DNA of 64,000 nt from Romanomermis culicivorax (GCA_963922205.1 CAWUHX010000261.1:1-64000), one strand, 5' to 3'. Shown: positions 1 to 13,170, numbered from the stretch's first letter. Notes: generated by a model from the letters alone, not told the origin. Translations and numbers: made by a program.

Positions 1-386
1 TTTTTGAAATGTGCATTTGTGCCGCAAAAGGTTGAGCGGCGGTTTTGGAATTTGCACGTATATCCCTGTGCAATCCCTTCCAATCATCTATAAACTCGTG
101 TGATCGTTGCATTCATTGAATGAATTAACCCGTGCAATCGAAAACTGCACTTTAGTACACGGACACGAATTGGTGTCTAAAATGCAGGTGCAGATGATGA
201 CAGATTCAAATCGGCACACTTTTAGCTGATCCGCTGTGTGAAATGTGGATGAGAATGGCAAATTTTTGTTGTTGAATTGTGGATTCCGATTTTAATCCTG
301 GCTGAAGGCTCAGTAATGTATAGGATAAACATTTTTTGAGACAGGTTTTGCCTAAATGGTGGACTGCAGATAAAAAAATTTACATG
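1..386. other. Non-coding AT-rich sequence
   Basis: No open frame, splice-bounded exon or repeat structure could be supported here. The last eight bases (379-386, TTTACATG) are the left target-site copy of the adjacent hAT-like element. Confidence 0.5.
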
Positions 387-3300
387 CAGGGCCGTTCTTA
401 GGGAGGGGCGAGCTGTGCGCCCGCCCAGGGCCGCTAAAAATTTAGGGCCCCTAAAAATTTTTTAGTGTATGCTAGAAGAATGCCTTTTTTAGCGGCCCTC
501 AATAAAATTATCATTTTTTGTATGAAAACAGTACTCCACAAACATAATTTTGGTGCCAGTTTATTGAATTCTTTTGCTATTAGCAGGGTGTCCAGCAACC
601 TAGAAAACCTGGAAAAGCCAGAGCAAAAGGTTGTTCCTGGAAAACCTGGAAAACTCAGAGAAGTTCAATTCAGATTGTTATGATGTATGTATAGTTATTA
701 TATAGTTATTTTTATAGTTATAGTTGTTTTTTATTGCAAGATAAGCCCGAATTATTGCATGATAAGTCAATTTTCATTTTGAAAGTTCAAAACCTCAAAA
801 TTTCCACTGCGCTTCGCACCGGTTTTTAGCATTAGTATCATTATTTATCTGGTTTTAGCTAAAGTGCACATAGGAATTATTACTCAATTAACATTTTTAA
901 TGCATCTGTAGATCTGTTTCGTCTCTTACTAATATTTAACGCTTTTTGAGTAATAATTTTTGAGTAGTAGATTTCAACTTTTCTGATAATATTATTATGT
1001 TTGTCAAGTCAGTGATTGCTATAACGTTGAAAATTATGGAATTTTAAGAGTGAAAATAAACGACTCCTGGCTACACCCTGCAATAATGTTATCATTAATG
1101 AATATTAAGAAACATTGTGGAAGCTTACTTTTAGTTACAATGTCCAGCTGAGAGCTAGTAAGGCAATGAGATTTACTGTTCTGATCGAAGAACAGCTAAA
1201 GCATAATACTTCTATGAGAGATACTACGTATGGCATTAATTATTTTGTACACTATGAAATTGAATCGAATTTTAGGAAATTTTATTTTTCCTAGTTTTGA
1301 AAATTTTTCATGTTAAACTCCGCTCAGTTTGAATAAATCGATGCAGCAAGGTCACAGCCAAACTTTTAATCAAAATTATGGAAGGTTCGTTTACTCTATT
1401 CAATAAATTTTTCATTCATGATACAAATACTTTTTTGACCATTGTTTTCATTTTTTCAGTACCACTTTTAGTTCCAAATTGTTTCCTGATCTGGTGGTCG
1501 ACTGCATGATAGCGCCGAAAGCTTCCAACTTCAATTCAGTTTTTTAAAAATATATTTTATGTAGCATAGCAATATGATTTAGGACTCTAATTTTTTCAAA
1601 GGTATCGAGTTTCAGAATAGCGATTCTCCCAGAATAACAATAATCTGGTAAGTTTATGATGCACTTTGAGACAAATTTTTCTACTTTGTCAACCGTCAGG
1701 TAATGACATTAGGTAATGACTTAATTGAAATTCTGATGATCATTTAGCCACTAGATACAGATCAAATTATGTTTTAGATACATAAAATTTATGTAGAGTA
1801 GGAATAAAACAGGTACTAAAACCCTGCTTGAGGTGCATAGTTAGTACACTACTCAAAACGCTAATACAATAGGTATTAATCATTATAACTTGTACACAAA
1901 CAGCAGCTATAAAAGCTTTTCTGAATAGAAACGTGCTTTTAAAAAATCTTTCTTATTCGGGAAAAAATTTGGAAGCTTTACAGTCCACACAATAGGCATC
2001 GGAACGGACAAATTCCACAATTGTGTAATGCGCCTGTTTTTTCCACTCTGCGCTTCTTTGTGCCAAGCATGGCAAAAATTAGCTACTCTCGTCACAAAGA
2101 AGCCATCAAACAGTTGAAACACAGCTACTGAAACGAAAAAATGTGGCAACAGACTACTGAAGAAAATTTATTTACGGAAATTAATGTTGAGCTCATGCAT
2201 TGTAAAATCTAAAAAATGTCGTTGAAATATTTTGAAATTAATTTCTTAGAATTTTTCATTATCATGTCTGCTTAACAATGTGTCAGAGGGTCAATTTTTC
2301 TGGCCTTTGGTCCTCTAATTATTATCCCTTTTATTCACAAGAGTTCTTTGTTGTTAAAGTAAGTTCACTTTTTATTAAGTAAACAAAACTTGCAAAACGA
2401 TCTGTGTCACGATATTTTGGTCTAAAAATAAATGAATGGTGTGGGTTTTTGCATAGATCTTTGTTGTCAATGTTTGGCAGTGCACGTTGCGATTTTTCAT
2501 TATTGATATAATTTTTTTGTACTGAAAAGACGCGTCGTGGGGGCAATTTTGGATTTAACATTTTGCTTTTATTATACATTGTTTTGCATAATTTCGTATT
2601 GGCGTCCCACGCCGGTAGGAGAAAGTTTGGTGTCAGTTCGTTTGTGGATACAGTGAGTGTTGTTTACAGAGGCAGCTTGGTCTGTCTCAAAGTTCTTGGT
2701 TGGATTTTATTGGAGTATTTTCTGTAGGGAAGAGTCGGAGTGGGACTCGCGTGAGTGACCCTAGCCACCTGTTACTCTGTGTGCAGGTCTAGGAGGAAGT
2801 GTTAGTGATTGTGTGGCATTTTCGTATTGTGTACTTATTACTTGCATTTTGTTACTGTTTGTTGTTCTTCTCTAATAATAATCTCCTTTTAAAGCATCTT
2901 TAGCTAGGTACCATAGGCAGTTAGGTTCTCTGAGTATTCTTGCCGGGTTAGCATCTGGGGCTGTACCATATTGGATCTCCCAAGAACCGCATCCAGGTAG
3001 CCGAGGGTATACGTCCACGTATTACAACAAATGTTACACATGTTTACAGCTTCCGGTTAGTACTGGGCAATGAGAAAAGTTCTTTCTGGTCAAAGAATCT
3101 CTACTTTTTGGTGGTTGCCTGATTTCTGAATTTTACTTGAATTTTTCAGTCCAAAACTAATCGCTGTACACCCTGTGCCTGGGGCTTTATCAAGGTGTGT
3201 GCAGAAGTTGCATTACATACAAGTTGTATACTGTGTAATGTCGTTTATGATGCATGAGCATAAACAGAGTTGGAAGACTGCAGTTATTCAATTGGTTCAT

Positions 3301-3485
3301 AAATGTGGTATTTCTAGTGGATAAAATCTTGTAATAATGCAATTATGCGTCATTTTTATTCTAAAATATGTAAAGTAGTGAATTATCTACTACCTAAAAA
3401 TAGTGTGTATAACAGTTATTGGAAAAAATGAGGGCCGCTAAACCTGAGTTCGCCCAGGGCCGCTAGAACCCTAAGAACGGCCCTG
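387..3485. mobile_element. hAT-like DNA transposon, decayed or non-autonomous (3.1 kb)
   Basis: The left end reads CAGGGCCGTTCTTAGGG and the right end is its reverse complement (CCCTAAGAACGGCCCTG, ending at 3485). Just inside each end lies a second match, 'cgcccagggccgcta', in the same orientation at 418-435 and 3451-3464. The element is flanked by an 8-bp direct repeat with one mismatch (TTTACATG at 379-386, TTCACATG at 3486-3493). CAGGG termini with 8-bp duplications are characteristic of the hAT superfamily. I found no convincing transposase in the 3.1 kb: all open frames are below 85 codons and unconvincing. At 580-670 it holds a 'cctggaaaa' repeat also seen near 17.4 kb. The element is therefore probably non-autonomous or badly decayed. 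Confidence 0.8.
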
Positions 3486-4094
3486 TTCACATGTTTGCTG
3501 AATTTTGAAGTTTGAAAGGCAATCCTAAAGTGGAGCCATACTTCCACTTGATTCAGGCAGCTGTGTGCCATGAATTTATTAATCAGTAACAAAGTTCTTG
3601 CAGATAGGCAGGGTCGACTCCAAACCTTTGCATCCCACTTCTGGCAAAGATTAATTTCTTCTATGGCCATGGTGAGCCGAAAAAAGCAACCAGTGCTTGT
3701 GAAATCAAAGCTAAAGTATATGCAACAGCTTTTCCAATACAGGTACCCCCAAAATCTGCTGGAAAACTGTGGTTATCAATCCACCATCTGCATTGTAGAC
3801 ACTTTTCAGCTGACAGAATCCGTAGTTTAATCAGAAACTCAAAATAGCATCTGTGAAAAAATATGCTTTTTTGGTACATAACACACAGCCATACTGTTCA
3901 TATTAACTGCTTGAGTAACATCCATACTGCTCTCCTTTCCGGGTAAACTTTCTTTGTCAATTTCTAAAAGTTATGTCAAAAATTTCTAATAATTTTAAAA
4001 AGTTCAGATAGGAGTATTTAGCGCTCCAGGTATAAAACTTCTGTGTTATTTACAGTCTTACCTTACTTTTTCTCCCGAAACCTATCATTTTTAG
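3486..4094. other. Non-coding sequence upstream of the vWA exon
   Basis: The segment should be intron of the vWA gene if an upstream signal-peptide exon exists further left. A frame of 86 codons at 3570-3830 has no recognisable similarity. A polypyrimidine tract (4062-4092) ends in TTTTAG at 4089-4094, the acceptor used for the next exon. Confidence 0.4.
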
Positions 4095-5244
4095 AATGTG
4101 ACCAAGACAAGTACAAATTCGTTGATTTATTTGTCATCCTTCGTACATCTTCCAAACTGTTGGATCATTTCGAAAAGTTCAAAAACCTCACATTCGATCT
4201 AGCAACCAATTTCGATTCTGGTGAACAATCAGCAATATCCCGATTTGGTTTGGCTACTTTCGGACGAGAATATCAACAAATTTTTTCCTTCAATGAAAAT
4301 AAAAATCTTCGTATTGTGCATGAAAAATTGAAAGAATTACAGCCACCTAAATTTTCAAAGATTCCGAATCAGAATTTGGTTGATGCGATTATAGCATCAG
4401 TTAATGGAGAATTTGGAATAAATGTAAGACACTAAATGAGGAGCTAATCTTCTAAATTCGAAATATCTACGTGTTATGCCACATTTATAGCTTATAGATA
4501 CACGTGTAATGTTATGTCAATCTTTTTTCTTCATATTTCCAATTTACACTAAAATTTTGATAAATTTAGTCGACAGTGATAAGTTCACCTATTCCTGATA
4601 TCAGCAACTAAGAAGGTTTAACATATGCTGAAACATGTGTTAGACAGATATTTGAAAGCATAACAATGACATTTAGGATCCGATTGCTTCCCTGTGAAAA
4701 AATTATCGTTGGGAGTTTCCATCTGTCTTTTTTGTTCAAATTTCTGTGAGATCAGGATCACATCATATTTATGCAGATTTCAGTGTATAGAGGGTTTATA
4801 AGCAAAAATAATCAGTATAAATCTAATCAGGATGCTGTGCACTATAACATATGGAATTTCATTATTTAAAATTTTATAACTCAATGGTCAGAATGAAAAA
4901 ATGGAGGTACAGAAATCGCTATGTACATCAATCAACACAATATTTAGCAGGATCCGAATGGAGGTGCGAAAAGATTCCTCATTGTCATGACTGATGAAGT
5001 CTTCTGCCATGATTGTGTGAAAAATCTATCTGCAATTCTGGATGCGGCTCACCAAAAAAACGTGACCATTGTGTTGATTGCTCCGCAAGAAATTGATCAA
5101 TCAGCTGTGTCAATCGATTGGACAATGTTGTACATGGGCAATGAAATACAATCGATTTTGGAACCTTTGTTGTCAAAAATGGGGAAGTCGATTGATGATT
5201 ATTGTTATGAGGCATTCTATGGATATTTGGCTCAGGCAGTTTGA
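4095..5244 (+). CDS. von Willebrand factor A-domain protein, 3' part (two exons)
   Basis: Two exons, 4095-4423 and 4951-5244, join in phase 0 (AAT|GTAAGA donor, TTTAGCAG acceptor) into about 206 codons ending at TGA 5242-5244. The product reads as one vWA (Rossmann-like) domain. It shows the first strand DLFVILRTSS, the central strand RFGLATFG, a helix NLVDAIIAS, the strand RFLIVMTDE immediately after the splice junction, and a late strand VTIVLIA. The domain normally binds a divalent metal through a DxSxS motif and mediates adhesion or matrix contacts outside the cell. Here the first Asp of the motif is replaced (LRTSS), so metal binding is probably lost, although the later Thr-Asp (MTD) is kept. 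The first exon starts mid-codon at a splice acceptor, so a 5' exon, probably with a signal peptide, lies upstream and was not identified. The family call is from domain shape, not a database search. Confidence 0.75.
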
Positions 5245-7635
5245 GAATTTCTGTAAAAACTGTAAGCAATTTTGAGTATGTTCTTTATTTTTCATGAACT
5301 GTAATGTAGATAGCAGTTTATACAATTAATTCCACGTATATTTGCTTCACTATTTTAGCAATTACGCAAATATCTGTTTTACCTCGATAATAAAGATCAA
5401 CTATTACAGTGTGCCACTATTAGTTCAATTCAAAAAACCATGAGAAAGACATGGTTTCACATTCAATACCTCATTCATGTTATAAGAATATAAGAAAACT
5501 ATTATATGCATTTAAAAATTAATGAGCAAAAGTCAATTTATATAAATAATACTAACCACACATGTTCTTAGCAGGCTTTGTTGGGGGTTCTCGTGGGATT
5601 TTTATACTATAAAATGTCTAAGTAAGTTTTTTCTCAAGAAATCTTGTGAACAACTATATTAAGCATAACATAACTATGATTTAAAAATAGTTCTGTCCTC
5701 CTTGAAGAATTGATCATATATATACTCGAAAATTTAGTGTAAAAATGTCGAAAATTATCAGGAAAATTTTTTTTATTTAATTAGAAGGAGTACACTGAGT
5801 TACATCAAAAAACGAAGTTTTAAGGCTGCCATAATTCCAGTCAGGTCTACAACTCCACTTTTGACAAAATCCTGGTAAGACGCTGTCAATGTGCTTTTTT
5901 TCTTTTTATTTTCTTTTTCTTTTTCTTTTTTTGCTTCTTCTTTTTCTTTTTTTCTTTTTCTTTTTTTTTTCTTTTTCTTTTTTTGCTTCTTCTTTTTCCT
6001 TTCTTTTTCTTTTCTTTTTCTTTTTCTTTTCCTTTATATTCAGCATCTTTTGGCGATTTTTACTCCCATATGTGCAGAGTAATATGGAGTTTCTGTCTCT
6101 TCAGTAATTTCATTCTTCCTTGTGTCAGTTTTTATGCCATTTATTTGATATTTATACGCAAGTCTTTGTGTGTTTGTAGTCCTTCTGATTACTGGTCTTT
6201 GTCATCCTACTTTTCACCTTGGTTTGTTCCTGATTGGTCGGAATTTTATGTAGTTTTGGGTCAATGGTTTTAAGAAATATATTCTTTAGAAATTCTTATC
6301 TATGAACAATTCATCTATGAAAAATTGGTGACCGTACCATGTGAACTCGTCTACGACAAAAGACGCTATTCCGAAGTGAAAAAATCGGGGAATTTTTAGC
6401 ATGGGATTGTCATTAATTTCACGGAATAGTCAGCGACTATTGCCTATTCAATGAGAATGTTTAAGATTGTACCAATTCTGAAATGTTAAAATCCAATGAT
6501 TTTCGAATTCGTCCATTTTACAGTATATTCCGTGCCTATTCAAATGCTTTTTTCGGACTTTTTTCCTCTTTGCTTTTCATGCAACAACGCTAAAGAAAAC
6601 TGTTCTATATGCAAAGTTAATAAAGTGTCTGTAGTTAGACTTTTGGTCAATTTTGTGTATTTTCTAAGTTGTTTGATCCTCCCATGCCCAAAAATTGAGG
6701 GCTGATTTTTGTTGTGTGCCTGCAGAGTAGCCGCACAAATGTTGCACTTTGCCATTTCAGATTTGATGTCAATTGCAGTAGTTGTTATGTGTAAAGCATG
6801 CTTTTCTTGGTTGTCAGGTGATCAAAGCCAGGACAGTCAACTTCAGGCAGCATGTCCTGAACTCTGGTACAAAGCTTGCAAAGCTCATAACTTGTACTCA
6901 TGGTGCAACTTCTAGCTGGAGGTCACTCAACAGTGTTCCCTATTAGCAACAATTAATGGAGTGCAACAGTTCTCAAGCAGCTAAACACAACCTTCAGCAA
7001 CAATGTAACCTAAACCTGGAGCTGACATTGAAAAGTCAATGGGGTTGCCCCAGATACTTCCTGGAGAATACTAAAGAACTTATAAGTTTACTTACATTGT
7101 AGGACATCAGCACCCCAAACCAGCATGGAACGTAGCATATATGACACCTATATCATGTAGCTTGTTGGAGTTGTTCATATCAATTTCTTTGTCCAGTGGT
7201 TGGCTGTCGATCATCGATCTCTGTTGAACAAAACTAGCATGAGCATAACAATTCATTAATGATTATACATAGAGACTGAATTTTCAAATCCAAAACATTA
7301 ACACATTAGATGCTGAAAAAAGCGCGAAGTTTCAAGTTAGGAGTAATATTAGGTGCAAATAATCTCTTCATCATAGGTGGCGCGACAGCGCCATATACTT
7401 GGGCCCCAAATTTCATGCCCCTCCCCACCCTAGAGCATGAACGGTAAGAGATAGAACCTTCGGACTTTTTCATAATTTCGGGCATTGGGGCAAACTATGG
7501 GGTGCCTTTTGTCATTTCGCCTCTATCTGCAAGTGGTACTCCATGGGGCCCCAAAAACATGCAAAAAACGCACTTTTTGAGGCCCCCCAGTTCCACCATG
7601 TCCAGCAATGGGTGTGCCATATCCAAGCTCCATAC
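5245..7635. other. Non-coding region downstream of the vWA gene
   Basis: No exon could be supported. The 5.9 kb frames rich in Phe/Ser/Leu are translations of a TTTTTC microsatellite. Sequence around 7380-7600 is rich in G and C runs ('ggccccaaa') and looks like decayed repeat. AATAAA at 5389-5394 is a plausible polyadenylation signal for the vWA transcript. Confidence 0.4.
5889..6055. repeat. Pyrimidine-rich (TTTTTC)n microsatellite
   Basis: About 165 bp of almost pure T and C, made of repeated TTTTTC and TTTTTCTT with interspersed 'ttgcttcttc' units. The strong strand asymmetry makes it a replication-slippage tract. Three overlapping frames across it are artefacts. Confidence 0.9.
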
Positions 7636-8120
7636 TTTGTCGGGGTTGCCACAGGTGCACGTGTTCAGCTTCTAGCGTCGGTGCGCAGGCGGAAGGACGC
7701 GGTCAAAAATGGCGGAAAAGAATGATAAAATTTACATAGAAATATGTGGCCACTGTTTTGCGGATTTTGTGTTTATTCTTCATTGTGAAAAATATTGTGG
7801 TTTTATGGAGTGTCGCCGCCAACTGCCAATTACTTTTTATTATTTTTGTTATTGTTTTGGCGTCGCCCTTTGCATTCCCGATACAAATTGAACCGGTAAT
7901 TGCTTTGTTTTGTGAGCATAGTGGAGGCTCTTATAAGATTAGGAGTGGAGACTTAGGTAGGATCTCCTGAGGTACATGCCAAGGTGTTCTGCCTGAGGTT
8001 TGGTGAAGTACTGGCGAGTATCTGGTGAACCGTGTGAGAGAGTTTTAGCTTATTGTTGTTGTTAGCCTGTGGTCAGAACTGTTGCAACTTCCTTTGTCTA
8101 AACCCAAAGGTCTGTTACAG
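7636..8120 (+). repeat. Dispersed ~480-bp repeat, copy 1
   Basis: This segment matches 18005-18485 in reverse complement. The best-preserved part is 7905-8115 ('ggagtggagacttaggtagg', then 'ccaaggtgttctgcctgagg', then 'tttgtctaaacccaaag'). The 5' part is more diverged but still alignable ('aggtgcacgtgttcagctt' against 'aggtgcatgtgttcaactt'). No coding frame is shared, so it is probably a fragment of a retroelement LTR or a large non-autonomous element. The class is undetermined. Confidence 0.7.
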
Positions 8121-8692
8121 CATTTTTAACCCACAGCAGCCTAACAACTTCGGCCTAAGCATCTTGGGGGTGCAATCTCAAATACGATTTTTCCTTTTTT
8201 GAAAATATGGCCCCAATTCAATTCTATGTTGGTCCAAATACCCGGCAACCGCAAAATTTGACAATTTTGTTATATAAACTTACGGCTTAAAAAACATAAT
8301 TTTTAGCAGCATATGCTCTACGGTGCCAGAATTTTTTGCAGTTTCGATTGAACTGGTAGCCTTATGGAGATTTTTGGGGTGATAGGGTTTCCGATCATGG
8401 CAAATTCAATGGACACAGTCACTTCACACAAAAAAATTTTCTGTGTGTAGACAAAGCTTTTTCTGCAGTTTTTTGTGTTAGGCGGTTCTTTATTATGGGG
8501 AATTCAATGGCAATGGTCACTTTACACTGTGTTTACAACGTGTTTCCAGTTTTATGCGGTATACACATCTTTTACTATGACCGAAAGTGAGAATTCGTAG
8601 CTTGATTCTTTGATGTGAAGATGACCAAATTTTAAACTTCAATGTGCTTCTACAAAGGTTTCATGCATCGCCCACTAAAAAGAGGTGGACTA
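8121..8692. other. Non-coding sequence
   Basis: Nothing gene-like is visible. Two short related blocks around 8380-8420 and 8485-8530 ('caattcaatggacacagtcact' type) suggest a local duplication. Confidence 0.3.
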
Positions 8693-9690
8693 GTTTATTA
8701 AAAAACGCCTGATGGGGCAGAAAAAAGAAGAATATACTTGCTTCGATAGTTTCTAAGGTAGAAAAGGAAGTGGACTAGATTTTTGAGAATTTGGGTAAAA
8801 GTTGGAAAAAATTCACTTTCATTATATTGGATTTTCATTCTTCCTCAAAAAAATTTTCCATGTCTGTGAAAAAGTATATCATGTAGGTGAGTGCATCAAG
8901 ATTCTTTACAACTAAGGCCCAGTTGGACTAAAGGGGTCTACGCTCAAGCTCAAGATAATCTCGAACAAAAAGGCGACTCGGTTTGATCTCAAGTTCAGTA
9001 TAATTTAAATGTCATCAGGATTATAACGAGCTAAATGTCGAGATTATCCACAACTCGAGCTGTCCGGTTGCACTAACATTTTCATATGATTTTCTTATCT
9101 CTAAAGCAAATAAATATAAAAATGTCTACAATTCCCAACTGGAACTTACACCTCAGTAATAGTAAATCCTGAAGTGAGTATTATTTGTGCACTGGAAGAA
9201 AATAATTTGGACATTGCGATTAGCTCAAACTACGGATCATCAATTTAATCCCGATGTTGAGATTATCCTCATGTTGGATTAGTGCAACCAACCCCTTTAT
9301 AGTTCTGAAAATGACTATAATATGCCCCCTCACTATTTTTCAACTAGTGTTACAGAGAGGAGTTTTGAACTGGTCGGGAGTTAGAATGCTATTGGTTTAC
9401 CATTTCTTTACATTTGAAGTCATGTGCATATAATTTTCATACAGAGATATCTTACTGTAGTTGATGCCAGGGGAAGGACAAAATGCACGATATTGCAGAA
9501 TATACTTTTTCACAGACATGGAAAATTTTTTTGTGAAAGAATGAAAATCCAATATATCAAAAGTGAATTCCAACTTTAACCCAAATTCTCAAAAATCTAA
9601 TCCACTTCTTTTTCTAGCTTGGAAACTATCCAAGCAAGTATATTCTTCTTTTTTGTGCCCCATCGGGCTATTTACTAATAAACTAGTTTA
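8693..9690. mobile_element. 1-kb inverted-repeat DNA element with ~190-bp arms
   Basis: The arms 8693-8885 and 9497-9690 are reverse complements with scattered substitutions. Both contain 'gaagaatatacttgctt', 'tttttgagaatttgggt', 'tattggattttcattctt' and 'ccatgtctgtgaaaaagtat'. The outer ends read ACTAGTTTATTA in each arm. The 600-bp centre has no transposase frame. It contains a second repeated motif (GGACTAAAGGGG near 8934, CCAACCCCTTTAT near 9288) that may be another small MITE nested inside. This looks like a non-autonomous long-TIR element. Superfamily unknown, because I could not fix its target-site duplication. Confidence 0.7.
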
Positions 9691-11245
9691 ATATATGTCT
9701 ATGGGGCTTACTTCATTACAATCAATGTAGAAAGTAAAATAGCGTGTTTATATAGCATTGCATTGCAAAAAAAGTTGTTCTTTCTCTCTTCATTTACTTA
9801 TCAATAATTCCAATCCTGATTAGGACAGTTCTTTTTTTATTGAGCATATAGTTAACATGAAAATTCCCGAATATGTTGAGTATGGCTAGTTTACTGATTG
9901 TAACATCATTAGCACTGAGAAATTATATATTATAATGTGCGGCGAAGTTGCTTTGCAAAGCATTTATAAAGGTATGAGAATTCGACTGCTATTGGACGAA
10001 GGGTTACAAAAATCAAGAGTATCAATGTACAGGATGTCAATTGATTTACAACACCAATATTCCTCCTACAATTATTTGTTTACATGAAAAAATTGAATTT
10101 ATTAATAATTGTTATAGTTATATTTTGAAATGGCATAAAGGTGAGATTAAGAAATCAATGGAAAAATGGATTTCTATTTACTGTAATATATTTTTCACTA
10201 CATATGGGCGTAAAATTATTGAGGAGACTATATTGCAATTTATTGATCATGATTATCATTACAAAAGAGAAAATGATGAAGATATGATACAAAGAATCGA
10301 CACATTTGTTTATCAAAATTGATGGATATATTAATTTGATTGTAGCGCAATAGTTTTTACTGTGTGTCGCTCTTTTTAAAAAATGAATAACAGAATGTGC
10401 ATAGTTTTTTTGAGTATTCTTTTTACTCACAATACATTGTCCAATAAAACTACAATTCGATAATTTTTACATTCAATAAATTCGACAAGTTTGGGGTTTT
10501 TGTTCCTCTCTTTTCTGCTTTTACCCTGTTTTTTAATAAAAATGCACAATACACAATAACATTTGCTATAAATTACAGGAAAAAATGAATGAAAAAAGTG
10601 TTCTGTAAAAATTTTTTAAAACTCATGAAGTAGAAGGCAATGCAAAATACATATGCTTGGATAATTGTGCTGCAGCTGTCTGAAAACCATTAGACAAATC
10701 CAATGCTGCTTTGTCCATTTAAGTCATAGTCATCCATATATCGCTGCTCAACTCTAAGTCAGAAGTACTTACTTCATCCATAAAATTATGAAAACTTGAG
10801 ATAAAATACATAAATGCATGAAAACTTAGCAGATGAGTCTTTTGCACTCTTTTACACCCTGTTTAGAACAAGGTGTCATCGATTCCCATACATTCAAAGC
10901 TAAATGTACACAATCAATAAAAGTCATAGTGGGCACTGTAATAAAATCCACAAACAACAAATTGAAAAAAACATATAATTACTGTATACCATCAACGCAA
11001 TATTCACTCAAAACCATATGTAAATATACCCTAAAAATTATGAATGGCGTGGTCATTCTTGTCCGAAGTTTAGAGGCAAATGATCAAACTTTAAGTTTGA
11101 GCATTTCTAGAATTACAGATTACATGAAATTATCAGCACATTTCAGGAAATTGTCACTCATCCCCAATACTCAAGAAATTTCTTCTAGCCATATTGGTTA
11201 GTTTCACACTTACCACACATATAATTTTTTTTACATTATAATAAC
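9691..11245. other. Region with unrecognised open frames only
   Basis: Frames at 10041-10322 (93 codons) and 10833-11201 (122 codons), both +, are AT-rich. They lack any motif I recognise and have no clear splice signals. They may be decayed repeat. No function is offered. Confidence 0.3.
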
Positions 11246-11900
11246 CTTTAAGCTCATAGACTTTCTACCATTTTGTTTCACATTCATTCCAACTTTTATG
11301 TACCCCTCCTTTACTGATCAATATTGATCAATTTCATATGTTGAAAAAGTCATAGTCCCCCTTATACCCAATGACCACCTATAAAAGCCTTTTTGTTTGT
11401 GACACACTATAGTGCATTGGACAATTTTTGGATGTCTAACCTAACAGCTGTTCGATGTTTATACATAAAAACATGGCAAAAGTTTGCATAAACTGTATTT
11501 TTCTTTTTTCAACAAAAAATTCAACATTTAAAATACAAAGTGGTCACTTTGGTCAATTTGTGAATCATATAACATGCTCATAGACATTCTACCCTTTGGT
11601 TTCACATTTCTTCCAACTTTTGCTGGAACGCTGTATAGTTGCCAATTTTATAATGTGGAAAAAGGAGTAGTCACCTATTACAGTGTGACTACGTATAAAA
11701 AACTTTTTATTTGTAAAATGCTTTAGAGCATGGTCCCTCGAGACAATTTCATGCATCAAACCAAACCAAAGTGCAGTTGGATGTTGATACATAAAAAGCA
11801 GTACAAAAATTTGTGTAATGCATTTTGGTGCTTTTTTTCAGGAGAGTTCAGCATGTAACATACAAAGTGGTCACTCTAGTCTTTTTGTGACGAGATTTGT
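11246..11900 (+). repeat. Degenerate tandem duplication, unit ~325 bp
   Basis: Two consecutive copies, about 11250-11575 and 11577-11900, share in order 'gctcatagac.ttctacc', 'tttcacatt.ttccaactttt', 'tatacataaaaa' and 'atacaaagtggtcact'. Substitutions and small indels run throughout, so the duplication is old. Both units are non-coding. Confidence 0.65.
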
Positions 11901-12584
11901 CCAAGTACAGTATGATCTCATGCAAACAATATTCCATAATATAAAGATTTTTCTAAGATTTTACATGCAAAGTAGACCAATTTCTGACTATTATGTTTGT
12001 CATGACATGTATGATTGTTCTGACAAAATTGAGCCTGCCATTACCTTTTTTGTAGGCCTGTAGGCAACACCATTCCTGAATTGGGGCACTAGGGGTGCAA
12101 TTTTTGAGAGACTTCCTCTGCTGGTGTAGGAAATCAATTAGCTCATCATGATTGTATAAATTTGTCCTACTGTCTAGTAATTTGATACCATCAGGTGCAT
12201 CAACTATTGACTATGTAGTCTACAATAGTTCGGTTTAATAGTTTTGTGCTTTGTTGGATTGTTGATTTGTCCTGCATTGTTCCTGAAAAAGTGGGTTTAA
12301 TGCTAAAATTTTGTAGGAACAAGTAAAAGCCATCAGATTCTACAAGTACGATCCAAGAATCTTGCTGTTTTACCCTCTAAAATTGTACAAAAATTTTGTA
12401 GAACCATTAGATTTCACTAAAAAATGTAAATTTCTTTGAGAAAATCGATACTACAGCTGTTGACTACAGTGGTTGGTTTGTCCTGCATTTTTGTGAAAAT
12501 TTTTGCAAAACTGTTTGAGGCTGATAGAATCTAACAATCCAATCATTTAATTCATTTTTCACCAAATTTCCACAAAAAATTTTG

Positions 12585-12800
12585 TTTGGGACACATTTTT
12601 TATGTATTGGGGATACATTTTTCGATGATTCCCTATGCTTAAGCATTGTTTTCAGGACCCATTTTTCACTGCTTTGGGGCACATTTTTTACAAAATGCTT
12701 GAAAATTGTGTCCCTAGACAGTGGAAAATGTTTCTGGAAAACAATGCTTAAGCATACTGAATCATCAAAAAAGGTGTCCCCAATATGTAAAAAAGTGCAC
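12585..12800. repeat. Short palindromic (foldback) MITE
   Basis: The left half (12585-12690) and right half (12695-12800) are reverse complements around a very short centre. Shared blocks are 'tatgcttaagcattgtttt', 'gatgatt', and 'ttggggacac' near the ends. The RNA or single strand would form a ~100-bp hairpin. No coding content. Confidence 0.75.
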
Positions 12801-12944
12801 TAAACAAAATTTTTAATGTTAAAATTTTGTAAAAAAAATGAGTAAAACTTTTAGATCATTCAATTTCAAGAGTTGCATTAAAATTTTTTTTGCGACATTG
12901 CATTATCAATTTTAACATCCGAGTCATTCAGGAACATTGAGGTC

Positions 12945-13170
12945 AAATTTTATCTGTTGAAGCTTTGGGTGTACTTACTACATGGAAGTCAAATTTTACA
13001 TGTTAAAGCTATGGGCATACTTCCTACATGGATGAGACTTTTACCCCTTGAAGCATTGGCCCTATTTTCTACAAGGAAGTCAAATTCTACCAGCTGAAGC
13101 TTCAGGTATACTTTCCACATCAAAGTCGAATTTTACACTTTAAGTTTCAAGCATACTCTCTACACCCTTA
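12945..13170 (+). repeat. Degenerate ~60-bp tandem repeat (about 4 copies)
   Basis: Consecutive units share 'aagtcaaattttacatgtt', 'aagct.tgggcatactt' and 'ctacatgga', decaying from left to right. It is a minisatellite remnant with no coding frame. Confidence 0.7.

Noticed and set aside
5889-6107. Overlapping Phe/Ser/Leu-rich frames that resemble membrane proteins
   Set aside because: They translate a TTTTTC microsatellite; the low complexity is at the DNA level.
10041-10322. 93-codon AT-rich frame with protein-like look
   Set aside because: No motif, splice signals or relatives in the window; left as unrecognised.
10833-11201. 122-codon frame
   Set aside because: No recognisable domain, and it adjoins a decayed tandem duplication; could not be supported.
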